NCBI GenBank assembly: GCA_036365515.1
Contig: CM070873.1
Span: forward strand, 87,875,948 to 87,939,947
From: Torymus aiolomorphi
Lineage: Eukaryota; Arthropoda; Insecta; Hymenoptera; Torymidae
Length of the DNA: 64,000 nucleotides
Direction: 5' to 3'
Positions 43,587-55,055 of the stretch are shown here, in pieces; the first letter of the stretch is position 1, and every line of letters starts with the position of its first letter. The notes under the pieces are model-generated. The model was not told where the DNA came from. It did no database searches and was given only the letters and a program-made list of their open reading frames with translations. Position numbers and translations under genes: made by a program.

Positions 43587-45068
43587 AGTCTAAGAGATTT
43601 ATACACTAAATGGTTTATGATTAGACAAAAGGTTTTGTGCCCTGGCACGACTAAGAAAGAGACTCGCAGCTTGACTCGAATCTTAGAGCCTTAAAATGGG
43701 ATCATCCCCAACTAGGTCGGGCCAGGGGAGCAGAGCAGGGGAACCTATGACAAGACTGACCCACAATGTGCAGAACAGCAGGATAACCCAGTTGACAGCC
43801 AAGTCAGTTGAAGTTCATCGTATTCCCACAGGACCGCAAGAACCACACTGGGCTAAAGGTGCCTAGCCCCTGCCTGGAACCCTGGAAAGTTGATTAATAA
43901 GAGACTGAACCAAAAAAATGGGGAAAATCACAGAGGTGAGAAAAAAAACTATCGAAAGAGCAAAACTAAATAAGTGTAGCAATGTAAAAACTAGACTGAA
44001 AATAAAGTTATGGAAAGGTTCAAAAAGTATATAAGGTATTGATGAAAATTACAAGCTAAGGCAACTAACTCATATTTACAAATAAAACTAAGCTTAGAAT
44101 TCAACTGGAGCAAAGGCCGAGTAATATGAACTATAACTGAACCAAGAAGAGAATAATAAAGGTGAAGCATGTAAATACCAAAATTATAATGAAAGATAAC
44201 AAAAGGCCAGAGACTACTATGAACACAAGGGATTAGCTAATATTACCAAATATGAGAGGCTCTATAAACATAGAGATACTTGTAAAAAATAAAAGAAAAA
44301 AAAACTCAACCCCAGATCAAAATTCCAAGCAACGATAAAGTAGAGCTAAAAGCAATAGAGCCAAGAAACCAAACATTAAAAGGCTAGATAGTATATTCCT
44401 TACTTAACATCATGAAATAAAATCAAAATCAAAACAGATGAGTCAAAATAGTAAAAACCAATCACTTAAAGCAAATACAAAAACGATGAAATAACTAAAG
44501 ACAAAACAGAAGTTAAAATAAAAACCAAAGACTCATGTCATTTACTCACAAATGTGAAAAAGAAAAGCCAAAAAACGCAGAGCATAAAAATAAAATTTGA
44601 AGGGCAGATATGTATATGAATTGAGTATTTGTATAAAAATGGCTGATTCGCTGCACGTAGGCCACGAGGTTCCAAACTCCAAATCCAACGAATGGTGAAT
44701 AAAGTAGATTTCGCTCCAACAGTCTTCCAACTTTCCAGCGCAGACAATAGTTGCTCCTTTACGTGGGTGGAGAAAACCAAGCTGTAGGAGCCGATGGAAA
44801 TCCAGCGTGGTTCTTCCGCACGATGAGAGACAAAATGGCGTCCAGGGACGCCGACTCGGCCTGTTGCGGGTGAGCGAGCTGATTGACTGAAGAAAGTGGC
44901 AAAAGCCACTATCAAAGGTCGATCGCACTGGCCATGCATCCAATACTCCCCAGTACAGCTTACTCTTGAAATGAAGAACACGAAAGAGGGCAAGCACCCA
45001 GTCTGCAAAATAAAAAGATGAGAGATTAGAGAGGCGATGTTGCACGTACGACGGTTAAAACGAGAATG
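43587..45068 (-). other. 5' untranslated region of the LINE
   Basis: This is the ~1.48 kb between the 5' end and the ORF1 start. It is purine-rich on the plus strand from 43900 to 44530. An internal promoter would be expected near 45068. The long minus-strand open frames at 44538-45161 run past the element boundary, so I treat them as chance. Confidence 0.55.
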
Positions 45069-45100
45069 GCAGTCTATGAGTATAAGTCTATGGGTAGCGC

Positions 45101-45913
45101 CGGCTGTCCGTCCGGCCATGCTGTAGCAATAGTTAGGTACTTCGTGCGGCTGCTCATGCACGCGGCGCCAATGTCAAGGCGCGCGGAGGTCGAAAAGAAT
45201 ATAGTCAGATAATATAGCTAGATTACCCCCTCTCTCCCTTCTGCCGTGTTACTGTGTGCGGCGTGTGTGCGTTTGTATGCCTCTGTGTGTGTCGCAAGTA
45301 ATTTTTCGAAATTGAAACTGTAGTCGGTGTAGTGGTATAAATTCGTCAGAGTACAATTTATGTACTTTTTACCAAGTTATAAAAAATGATAAATTATTTC
45401 AACATACATACCTAGGAAAGAAACAATTGACTTATTTATGGGAGACTGTATAATTTAATTATTATTATTATACATTAAGATTTTATAAGTATTTGAAGTG
45501 TTGCAATTTGCACTCTGCTGAAAATACAAGATTCTCCTGAGCAGTGCGGTCGTGCCTAATAATGTAAAAATGAAGTTTTACGTCGAATTATAAAGATGTG
45601 CAATTAATCTATAATTAATTCAATACCAATAAATTGTCTTTATTTTGTAAATTAGAGTCACTCAAGTTTATTTAAATTAATTGCTTCCAGATCTCATTGA
45701 CTAGCTCACATGCAGCTTAATATCACTATCGTAAAAATTCAATAAAATCTTTTTAAGTAATCTGAAAATTAAAATCTTCTTGAGTATCCTATATTAAAAG
45801 GGAGATATATATTGCTGAGCAAAAAATATTATTGGTTGAAACATATAGAGCCAACTTCAGAAAGTTCGCTGATCGGTCAAAGTACAGGCATCTGGCGCGC
45901 CTCAAATCCCTAG
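45101..45913. other. No recognised gene
   Basis: GC-richer near 45100-45300, then AT-rich. No frame or terminal repeat recognised. Confidence 0.35.
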
Positions 45914-46440
45914 TCTATGGTCAATTTGCAAATTAAGATCAAATGACGTTAAAATTTATTAAAGCTAGTTTATTAAAATCAGTTAATCAATCGTCGGTTT
46001 TAGTATATTAAAATACATTAAAAATAAAATTTATTCAAATCCATTCAAGTCAATTGAATCTCTATGGTAAATTTGCTAATTAAGATCAATTGACGTTTAA
46101 ATTTAATAAAATCTATTAAAATCAATTTACCAATCGTCGGTTATAGTGTATTAAAATACATTAAAGATAAAATTTATTCAAATCTATTCAAGTCAATTGG
46201 ATATCTATGGTCAATTTGCTAATTAAAATCAATTGAATTTAAAATTTATTGAAGTAAATTGAGTTAGATTAAAATGAATGAGTAAATTAATGATTAAAAT
46301 CAATTAAAAAAAAATCTATTCAAAGCAATTAGAATCAATTAAATCTTAATGTAATTTTTGGGAATGTCAATTGGAGTTATTAAAATCATATTGAAATCAA
46401 TTCAATTTCTATAAATTTCAATTGACTTTAATCGACTATT
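45914..46440. repeat. ~145-bp tandem repeat, about three units
   Basis: CTATGGT(C/A)AATTTGC(A/T)AATTA starts units at 45914, 46062 and 46205. Each unit contains ATCAATTGACGTT-like and AATCGTCGGTT text. It is non-coding and directly precedes the second 30-codon array. Confidence 0.75.
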
Positions 46441-46452
46441 TTTAGCAGGGTA

Positions 46453-47248
46453 GGTAATGCGCTCCGTAGTTTTCCTCGTCCACCACGTTTGCGATGCATT
46501 CCGACACCTGGAGCCAAAAAACTATGGAGCGCACTACCTAAATATCATGATCAGCTCTCCCAAAAACCTAGACCACGCATTCGATGTGTTTCAACACCTA
46601 GATGCAAAAAACTACGGAGCGCATAATCTAGACATCGTTTTCGGCTACCCTGAACACTTGGGCCACGTATTCGATAAGATCCACCACCTACAGCCAAGAA
46701 CCTACGATGCGCATTACCTAGACTCCGTAATCGGCTACCCCAATGACCTAGACTACGCATTCGATGTGTTCCAACACCTAGATACAAAAAACTACGGAGC
46801 GCACCACCTAGACATCGTTTTCGGCTACCCCGAACACCTGGGCCACGTATTCGATAAGATCCAACACCTACAGCGAAGAACCTACGGTGCAAACCACCTA
46901 GACTACGTAATCGGCTACCCGAAAGACCTAGACCACGCATTCGATGTGTTCCAACACCTAGATGCAAAAAACTACGGAGCGCACCACCTAGACATCTTCA
47001 TCGGCTACCCCGAATACCTAGACGACGCTTTTGATGAGATCCAACACCTACAGCCAAAAACCTGCGGTGCGCACCACCTAGACTCCGTAATCGGTCACCC
47101 GGAACACCTAGACGACGCATTCGATAAGTTCCAACACCTAGAGCCACAAAGCTACGGTGCGCACCACCTAGACTTCGTCATCGACTACCCAGACGACTTA
47201 AAAGGAAACCGATCGAGGTGTCCGCCTCCAATTTTCCTGAATTTTTGA
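46453..47248 (+). CDS. 263-codon frame of 30-residue repeats, second locus
   Basis: The frame starts ATG 46457 (MRSVVFLVHHVCDAFRHLEP), the same start as at 36748, and runs through about eight 30-residue units with A/B alternation (HLDAKNYGAHNLDIVFGYPE and HLQPRTYDAHYLDSVIGYPN). It leaves the repeat at DYPDDLKGNR and stops at 47246-47248. No frame-breaking change has occurred despite many substitutions, which is compatible with coding or with recent expansion. No promoter is seen. The left flank AGCAGGGTAGG may be a decayed element end. Confidence 0.4.
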
Positions 47249-47269
47249 TATGTTGTAGAGGACCGAAAA

Positions 47270-47789
47270 ATAAGAGACTCGCAATTTTTTTTATCGGCCC
47301 AATCCCTTATTAAAGGGGTGAAAACCGCCCTTAAAGTTTACCCCCGAAAACTGTTTTTTTTAATATCTTAAGTTCTAATCGATATTTTGAAATGAAACAA
47401 AATGGAAAATATTTCTCCTTGAATTATGTAACCATCAAGTATAGTTTGGTCCTCGAGGGTGGCAACCCTTACTTTTTATTTTAGAAAAACCTTATTTTTT
47501 AAACTATTTCTGCATATAATATTTGCAATAAAATTAATTAATTATTATAAAAATCATTTTTTGACTTAAAATAAAAAATAAAGTTTACGTGTTTCAGGGT
47601 TTTTGCAAATAAACACGTCATCAGGGGTAAACAACCCTTTAGGCACAAAATACTTTCAAACTATTAAAATTAATATTTTAAGTTATATATAATGCATAAT
47701 TTATTTTTATTTGGGCTATTTTTTCTATGGGCCCAATTTCCTATTAAAGGGGTAAAACGCACCCCTAAAAATCACCCCTAAAATAGGTT
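47270..47789. repeat. Dispersed repeat A, outer copy
   Basis: 47371-47789 is repeated directly at 48230-48650 and inverted at about 52035-52460, with high identity (GTTCTAATCGATATTTTGAA ... CACCCCTAAAATAGG). This copy lies just outside the pogo-like element, which carries the other two in its terminal repeats. Confidence 0.8.
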
Positions 47790-47791
47790 TT

Positions 47792-48950
47792 AGTAGACTA
47801 CAATAGAAAGAATGATAGTGACCATTCAATGATCTTATAAGGTCATTATGATAAAAAAGGGGATCCTATTTAAAATGTCAGATTTTGATCTTCAAATATC
47901 CTTGAAAATTGTTTTTCGGTCAAATTACAGATCATTTTCAGATTGTCCTTCTTGAACCGTTCAACTTTGGTGAAAGGCAGATTTCGCCTTTGAACCATGC
48001 CTTTGAAGCAATTTGCGTAAATAGATTTAATAGGCCTGCCTTGTATATAAAAATTCACAATTGGCTATCCACAACCTTAAAACTCTTTATGGGCACCTAA
48101 AAACATAAAGGTGTCTCATATTTTTCGGTATAAAAACCGTGTGCAAAGGCTCAGGAAAATCGGTGAGTGACACTTCCGTAGGGTTACTTGTAAGTGGTGC
48201 GCTCCGTAGTTTTTTGCATCTAGGTGTCTAGTTCTAATCGATATTTTGAAATGAAACAAAATGGAAAATATTTCTCCTTGAATTATGTAACCATCAAGTA
48301 TAGTTTGGTCCTCGAGGGTGGCAACCCTTACTTTTTATTTTAGAAAAACCTTATTTTTTAAACTATTTCTGCATATAATATTTGCAATAAAATTAATTAA
48401 TTATTATAAAAATCATTTTTTGACTTAAAATAAAAAATAAAGTTTACGTGTTTCAGGGTTTTTGCAAATAAACACGTCATCAGGGGTAAACAACCCTTTA
48501 GGCACAAAATACTTTCAAACTATTAAAATTAATATTTTAAGTTATATATAATGCATAATTTATTTTTATTTGGGCTATTTTTTCTATGGGCCCAATTTCC
48601 TATTAAAGGGGTAAAACGCACCCCTAAAAATCACCCCTAAAATAGGTTTTATCTGAATATCCCAAGTTCAGATTCAAATTTAAAATGTAACAAAATGAAA
48701 AATATTTCTCTTTGAAATGCCAAATTAGCTACCCTTATATTTTATTTCGGAAAAAATTTTTTTTTTAATTTTTTTTATATACAATATTTGCAATAAAATT
48801 AAATAATTATTATTAAAATTCAAAATCAAAGTTGACTTGTTTTAGGATTTTTTCTAATAACAACATTATTGGGGTTTAGGAGCCCCTTGGGCACGTATAC
48901 TTACAATTAGTATCTTTGAAATAAATATTTTGAGGTGTATGGTGCGTATA
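47792..48950 (+). repeat. Left terminal inverted repeat of the pogo-like element
   Basis: It comprises a ~440-bp segment B (47792-48229), a copy of repeat A (48230-48650) and ~300 bp more. Segment B reappears in part at 58195-58325, next to the third 30-codon array. A 62-codon frame on the minus strand (MNFYIQGRPIKSIYANCFKG) is conserved in both arms but has no known domain. Confidence 0.8.
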
Positions 48951-49588
48951 ATCAGAATAAATAATCATGGATATTTTATTTATTGCAGATTGATTTGTCT
49001 ATAGGCTCAATTTTCTATTTAATGAATAAAAATCACTGACAAAGAATTTGACAATTTCGTTATTTTAATGTTCAAAATATAATAGCATAAGATAAATAGA
49101 GGAATAAATAATTACATGACTATATTTTTATTATTTCTGCATAAATATTTGTATGCAGAAAAGCTTTTAAAAGCTGAGCCAGGATTAAAATTATTTTCAT
49201 GGTATATTTTGCAATTAGTTTTTTTTTTATATATCACTGCTTGATAATTATAGTTTACTTATAATTTTAGAATATTTATGTTTGCGTATTTAGGCATATC
49301 ACATTATATTTCATTTGTACTTTTTCATAAATACTTATTTTTAAGTAAATATTTTCCTGATTTCTATTTATATATATGAATAAGCGATTTTTTGTAAGCC
49401 CATCTTGTAAACATGCATAAGCAAAGATGACGCAAGTGAACTTGGAGTCCACGGCTGCCTAAAAACGGATTAGTTAGTCAGTATATTTTTATCGGTTCTG
49501 TTGCGAGGTACAAATTTTCGACAGTCCGCTATTTGTTTTTTTCCTACAATAGAATTTATTATTTCATAAAAATCAAAGAATAGAAAAA

Positions 49589-51362
49589 ATGAAGGTAAAT
49601 CCTATCAACGTCATAAATTTATTATTGGCAGCATTCTCAGGGCTTCAGATACCAGAAAGTCCTGTTAATCTTGTTGAAATGGATTTAGCTGAAAAATTCG
49701 AAAATATTTTATACGACAGTATGAATTATTTTAATGCGATTGAAACAATGGAAGAAGAAACATTAGATTTTCAAGAGCAATTTAAAAATTATGAAGTACA
49801 AGCCATTGAAGATGACGCAATTTTCAATGAAAAAAAAAGATTATGATGTATGTTCATACGATGATGAAGAGTTGAGCTTCGATTATAAAAAAAGAGCAGT
49901 CGAATATTGGAGATCAGGTAAAACTAAAAAAAATCGCAGTATAGAAAGTGTTAAACATCGATTTAAATTAGTTAATTCAGAACGGTAACTGCGTCGATGG
50001 GCTAGTCAAATCAACAAAGGTGGAACTTACAAAGAAAAATTATATCAAATTGCTGAATTTGTTTTAAAAAATCTCAAAGAATCTCTCGAAGCTGGCCATA
50101 TTATTCACGATATTGATATACGTAGGTCGGCCTTAGAAGCTAAAAATAATTTAGAATTTAATGAGCAAAAGCACTTGCAAAGCAAGTGATTTCTGGCTGC
50201 GAAAATTTAAAAAGCTCACAGAATTGTCAGTAGAAAAATCAACAAATTTATAACAAAAAAAACTCTTGAGGACAAAGAAACTGTAAATCAAGAAGCCAGT
50301 AAATTTGTAGCCGACATCAAACTACTGATTTCAGAAGTTGGAACTGAAAATACCTACAATGCTGATCAAAGTGGATTTCAATTAGAATTACATACTGGTC
50401 GTACATTAGCAGAAGAAAGAACAAAGACTGTTGAATGTGTTGTGCAATCTGTTTCATCAACAACACATAGTTATACAATATTACCTACAATTAATGCTGC
50501 TGGAAAATTGCTCTCTCCATTATTTATAGTTTTAAAAGAGACTAAAGATGAATTTGGACCAATAATACAAAAAAATTTATTTCAGCCAGATAACGTATGT
50601 TTGATGGCATCTAAATCTGGCAAAATGACATCATGTGAGTGAAATTAAATAAAGTGTACTTGTATTCGTAAACTTGTAGCTTATATCTATTTTAAAGATT
50701 TTACTTGTAAACTTTTAATTTCAGTAGACTCATATTAAAAAAGATTTACAATAATTAGTAAATTATTTTTAAAATAAGGTATTTTAACGTAAACTCCGAA
50801 AATTATAAAAAAGTTCTTGTAAATTATCAATGAATTTCATTATTTATTTTTGTTAATTTGATTTCATGTTATATATATATATTCTTGGAGTGGACATTGC
50901 ACAGAAGCAGTCGAAAGAGAAAAACCTGATGATAAAAACATCAAACTTTTCAAAATTCCTAAAGGTACAACTGGAAAAATACAACCGCTGGATGTGTTTG
51001 GTTTTCGTATATGGAAAAATTTTGTGAGACACTTTTCCGATAGTGTAATTTTGTTGGATAAGGATATAAGTTTGCACGTACAAAATAATGTAATTAAATT
51101 GCACTCTCTGGTGCACAATCAGTTATCTTCTCCTCGATACGTAAATCTTTTTAAATACTCTTGGTATAAAAGCGGTTACATCGATAATAAACCAAATGAA
51201 TTTTTAAATCCGGTGGACTTTAGCTTTGGTGGATCTCAAGCTCATTGTGAGGTACCAGGATGTAAAAATACTGCTATTATAAAATGTTCATGGTGTCAGA
51301 AATCACTCTGCTTAAAACATTTTTTTGAAGATTTTCATTATTGTTCAACCTATAATCCTTAA
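49589..51362 (+). pseudogene. Pogo-like transposase, decayed
   Basis: It begins MKVNPINVINLLLAAFSGLQ at 49589. A frameshift in an A-run near 49840 leads to the helix-turn-helix part (DYKKRAVEYWRSGK ... ESVKHRFKL), with a TAA at 49986. The CENP-B-like region is split by shifts near 50186 (DIDIRRWALEAKN). The catalytic region has YNADQSGFQLELHTG, then a gap at 50640-50880 where ~25 residues are replaced by non-coding DNA. It continues WSGH, GKIQPLDVFGFRIWKNFV, and ends with a zinc-finger-like CEVPGCKNTAIIKCSWCQ. The D...D...QPLD pattern is that of pogo/Tigger enzymes. It is inactive. Confidence 0.8.
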
Positions 51363-51737
51363 ACAAAATTAATTGCGATAAGAACTAAATTATAAGCTCA
51401 TTTGTATAGAGTTTCTTTGAATATTTTTTGACTATTTGTGAAAATATACCTATATTTTACTTTTAATAAAAATTAATTACATAATAACAATTAATATTTT
51501 ATATTATATTTTTCTATTTATATTTGAATTTTTTTATTTTTATTTATATTTTTCTATTCGTTAGATTAATCAATCATTTAACTCACCTATTCTTTTCTCA
51601 GTTCCATCCTTTTTATTTACCTATAAATACGAACAAAATATTCGAATATAAATTGCACAATAAGTATAAGAGTTTATAAGTGACTTCATTAATTACGCTA
51701 TCTCGATAAAAAAAACTGACACAAAAATAAACTAAAT
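51363..51737. other. AT-rich 3' flank of the transposase, no gene
   Basis: AT-rich sequence between the transposase stop and the right inverted repeat. Confidence 0.4.
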
Positions 51738-52892
51738 CTGCATTATACACCTCAAAATATTTATTTCAATGGTTCAATTGTAAGTATACTTGTCCAAGGT
51801 GCTGCTAAACCCCGATAATGCTTTTATTAGAAAAAATCCTAAAACAAGTCAACTTTGATTTTGAATTTTAATAATAATTATTTAATTTTATTGCAAATAT
51901 TGTATACAAAGAAAAATTAAAAAAAAAATTTTTTCCGAAATAAAATATAAGGGTAGCTAATTTGGCATTTCAAAGAGAAATATTTTTCATTTTGTTTCAT
52001 TTTAAATTTGAATCTGAACTTGGGATATTCAGATAAAACCTATTTTAGGGGTGATTTTTAGGGGTGCGTTTTACCCCTTTAATAGGAAATTGGGCCCATA
52101 GAAAAAATAGCCCAAATAAAAATAAATTATGCATTATATATAACTTAAAATATTAATTTTAATAGTTTGAAAGTATTTTGTGCCTAAAGGGTTGTTTACC
52201 CCTGATGACGTGTTTATTTGCAAAAACCCTGAAACACGTAAACTTTATTTTTTATTTTAAGTCAAAAAATGATTTTTATAATAATTAATTAATTTTATTG
52301 CAAATATTATATGCAGAAATAGTTTAAAAAATAAGGTTTTTCTAAAATAAAAAGTAAGGGTTGCCACCCTCGAGGACCAAACTATACTTGATGGTTACAT
52401 AATTCAAGGAGAAATATTTTCCATTTTGTTTCATTTCAAAATATCGATTAGAACTAGACACCTAGATGCAAAAAACTACGGAGCGCACCACTTACAAGTA
52501 ACCCTACGGAAGTGTCACTCACCGATTTTCCTGAGCCTTTGCACACGGTTTTTATACCGAAAAATATGAGACACCTTTATGTTTTTAGGTGCCCATAAAG
52601 AGTTTTAAGGTTGTGGATAGCCAATTGTGAATTTTTATATACAAGGCAGGCCTATTAAATCTATTCACGCAAATTGCTTCAAAGGCATGGTTCAAAGGCG
52701 AAATCTGCCTTTCACCAAAGTTGAACGGTTCAAGAAGGACAATCTGAAAATGATCTGCAATTTGACCGAAAAACAATTTTCAAGGATATTTGAAGATCAA
52801 AATCTGACATTTTAAATAGGATCCCTTTTTTATCATAATGACCTTATAAGATCATTGAATGGTCACTATCATTCTTTCTATTGTAGTCTACT
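51738..52892 (-). repeat. Right terminal inverted repeat of the pogo-like element
   Basis: Inverted copy of 47792-48950 with few differences. The same 62-codon frame is present on the plus strand at 52627-52815, with a Tyr-to-His change. Confidence 0.8.
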
Positions 52893-53479
52893 GGAACTCG
52901 ACCTCTACAAAGGTTTTATGATTTGAAGAATGAAAAGTAAAAATGGCTTTCAACTTAACGTTGAAGACGATTTTCGCCTTCTTTAAATGATGCATCTTTT
53001 CTAGAGGTCGATTTTCACTAGATTTCCAATAAAAAGGATTTTATTGACCATTACATGATCTTATAAGGTTACTTCGACCTAATACAAAAAAAATTCTATA
53101 TGTATGTAAAATTTCCCATTTTTTACAATTCCTAGGTCAAAAATAGTAGTGCACATGTTAGAGAGTAAAAAAGAGAGATGGTGGTACCGTAAAGTGAAAA
53201 CAAGAAATAAAAAAAAATAGTTTTAGGCGCATTTTGATAAATAAAATAATAATAATTTTTTAATTTTCTTTACATTAAATAAAAAAAATAATAACTTTTT
53301 ATTTTCTCTACAGTAATATTAATGTATCTATGGTAACTAAAAACTTATTAGTATTTTTCCTGAAATGAATATCAGAGAATGAAAAAAGTTATGAGAATAA
53401 AAATATAAAAACTATGAGTTAACTAATTTATAGTATAATTTATTTATAATTAATATGTATTTTTATTATTTACAATAAT
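52893..53479. other. Spacer between the two pogo-like copies, no gene
   Basis: It includes a short inverted relation with the element end (GACCATTACATGATCTTATA resembles the terminal repeat's GACCATTCAATGATCTTATA near 47820). The second pogo-like copy may have its end here. Confidence 0.4.
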
Positions 53480-55055
53480 GCGGATTACTTCTATTGCTTG
53501 GGTCAAAGAAATGATCGATACATAGAGCTTTAGTACACCAAGCGCACCTAATAATAGCAATGCTACTGCATAGTTGACAAGATTCATCGCAATTTTTAAA
53601 ACAGTAATCTACTGGAGTTTCAAAATGTGGCGGTTTTTCTACATATCCACTTTTATTTCAAGCATACTGAAACATATTAACGAATCTAGGTGAAGAAAAT
53701 TGATTATGAATGAGAGATTGAAGTTTCAGTATGTTATTTCGCAAATGTAAATTAATGTCATAACTATTTAAAATAATTAAATCTGAAAAACACATCAAAA
53801 AATTTTTCCATGGTCTAAAGGTGTATACATCGAGTGATTGTATCATTCCTGTTGTACCAGCCGGAATTGTCAATATTTTCACTTGCTTATTACAAACAAT
53901 TACATCTTGAAATTTTTTTTCAGTTTGTCCTGACCAAGAATCTAAACACAAAACAGAAGTTTCTCCAACATTAGGTAGAAAAGCTTCTTCATACCATTTA
54001 ATTATTAAGTTTGAAGTTAATTTTCCAGATATTGAAGCAAACACAATAATATTTTCTGCTTTGTATAAATTTTTTTCTACCAATGGTCTGAAATAACCGT
54101 TTTTTTCTGGTGTTACTATAAGTAAAGCGGATTTTAAAACTCCACTTGCAGATACAAAAGGTTGAATCGTGTAACTATGAGTAAGCGAATTTAAAGATTG
54201 CGCCAATGATTCAATTTTCAAAGTTCCCTTGAAAGACAATGTACGCCCTGCACGCATTTCCAGATTAAAACCCGACTGATCAGTATTATATACATTATCT
54301 CTTCCTATTTGTGAAATTTCAAATTTAACTTTATCCGTGAATCGCGAAGTCTCTTCAGATAATGCTACTTTATTTTTCAAACTAGATGTAGTGACGAATT
54401 TATTAATTTTCCTTGATACAATTCGATGCTGCTGTTTAAATTTATAAATCCACTTTGAAGATGCTGTAAATAATTCATTTGATAGACCAACATCATCTCT
54501 AGATTTAATAGCCCATCTCTTTATATCTAAATCATGAACTGGTAGAGATTTTTCTCGCGCATTTTGAAATTGTTCTAGCACATATTCAGAAATTTTCAAT
54601 AATTTGTCAAGTCTAGTTCCCCCTTGAGAAATTTGTTTCTCCCATCTATATAATGTCTTAACATTATTGACTTTTCTAAACCTATGTTTAACTGTAGTTA
54701 GTTTAAGACGTCCTTTACTTCCAGAACGCCAAAAATTAACAGCATTGGTTTTATAATCTAGATCTATTGGTACCAAAACTTTTTTGCTACTTTCTAAATT
54801 ATTTATTACATTATAATCATCTTCAAATTCTTCTTCTATAGCACAAGCATCAGAAATGACACTTTCTTCATCAAAATTTAACGTATCATATGTTTTATGT
54901 TTCTATAAATAAATTATCATTTATTGCATCTTTAATTAAAGTTTCAAGCTCTAACGAAAACTGTTTTTCTTCTTTAGTAATAATTGATTGAATGTCAAAT
55001 CGAGAATCATTGAAAGCTTTTCCTAATAGCGTTAAAACATTCTTAGGATTGATCA
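53480..55055 (-). pseudogene. Second pogo-like transposase, nearly intact
   Basis: Read from 55055 (MINPKNVLTLLGKAFND), a one-base shift near 54905 leads into the long open frame 54776-53658 (372 codons). It has a helix-turn-helix (DYKTNAVNFWRSGSKGRLKL), a CENP-B-like domain (HDLDIKRWAIKSRDD ... WIYKFKQQHRIVSRKINKFV), and catalytic residues in YNTDQSGFNL, CLDSWSGQ and GMIQSLDVYTFRPWKNF. A TGA at about 53658, where the first copy has TGG, is followed in frame by the zinc-finger tail (CQLCSSIAIIRCAWCTKALC) to TAA near 53480. Only two lesions are visible. It is clearly diverged from the 49589 copy, so it is a separate subfamily. Confidence 0.85.

Larger units (their letters stand above)
39051..45068 (-). 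mobile_element. I-like non-LTR retrotransposon (LINE), ~6.0 kb, minus strand
   Basis: The element reads from 45068 (5') to 39051 (3'). GCAGTCTATGAG stands on both sides (39039-39050 and 45069-45080), a 12-bp target duplication within the hAT-type MITE. The 3' end is marked by a T-run on the plus strand (39052-39059). It has a 5' UTR, an ORF1 with zinc knuckles, an ORF2 with a residual endonuclease, RT and RNase H. The RNase H after RT points to the I group. Frameshifts and a deletion in the endonuclease make it inactive. Confidence 0.85.
38791..45092. mobile_element. hAT-type MITE (272 bp), split by a LINE
   Basis: The left part is 38791-39050 and the right part 45081-45092. CATAGACTTATACTCATAGA at 38791 is the start of a left end whose complement lies at the right end, once the LINE and its duplication are discounted. 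GGTAGCGC flanks both sides (38783-38790 and 45093-45100), an 8-bp duplication typical of hAT elements. The MITE encodes nothing. The LINE inserted into its right terminal repeat. Confidence 0.85.
47792..52892 (+). mobile_element. 5.1-kb pogo-like DNA transposon with 1.15-kb terminal inverted repeats
   Basis: The arms 47792-48950 and 51738-52892 are near-identical inverted copies, beginning AGTAGACTACAATAGAAAGA and its complement. A decayed pogo-like transposase lies in the middle. The expected TA duplication is not visible at the ends as drawn, so the true ends may differ by some bases. Each arm contains one 38-bp piece of the 90-bp repeat (CACCTAGATGCAAAAAACTA on one strand). Confidence 0.8.

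Noticed and set aside
44538..45161. Two overlapping minus-strand frames of 167 and 207 codons
   Set aside because: They cross the exact 5' boundary of the LINE and its target duplication, and no domain is recognisable.
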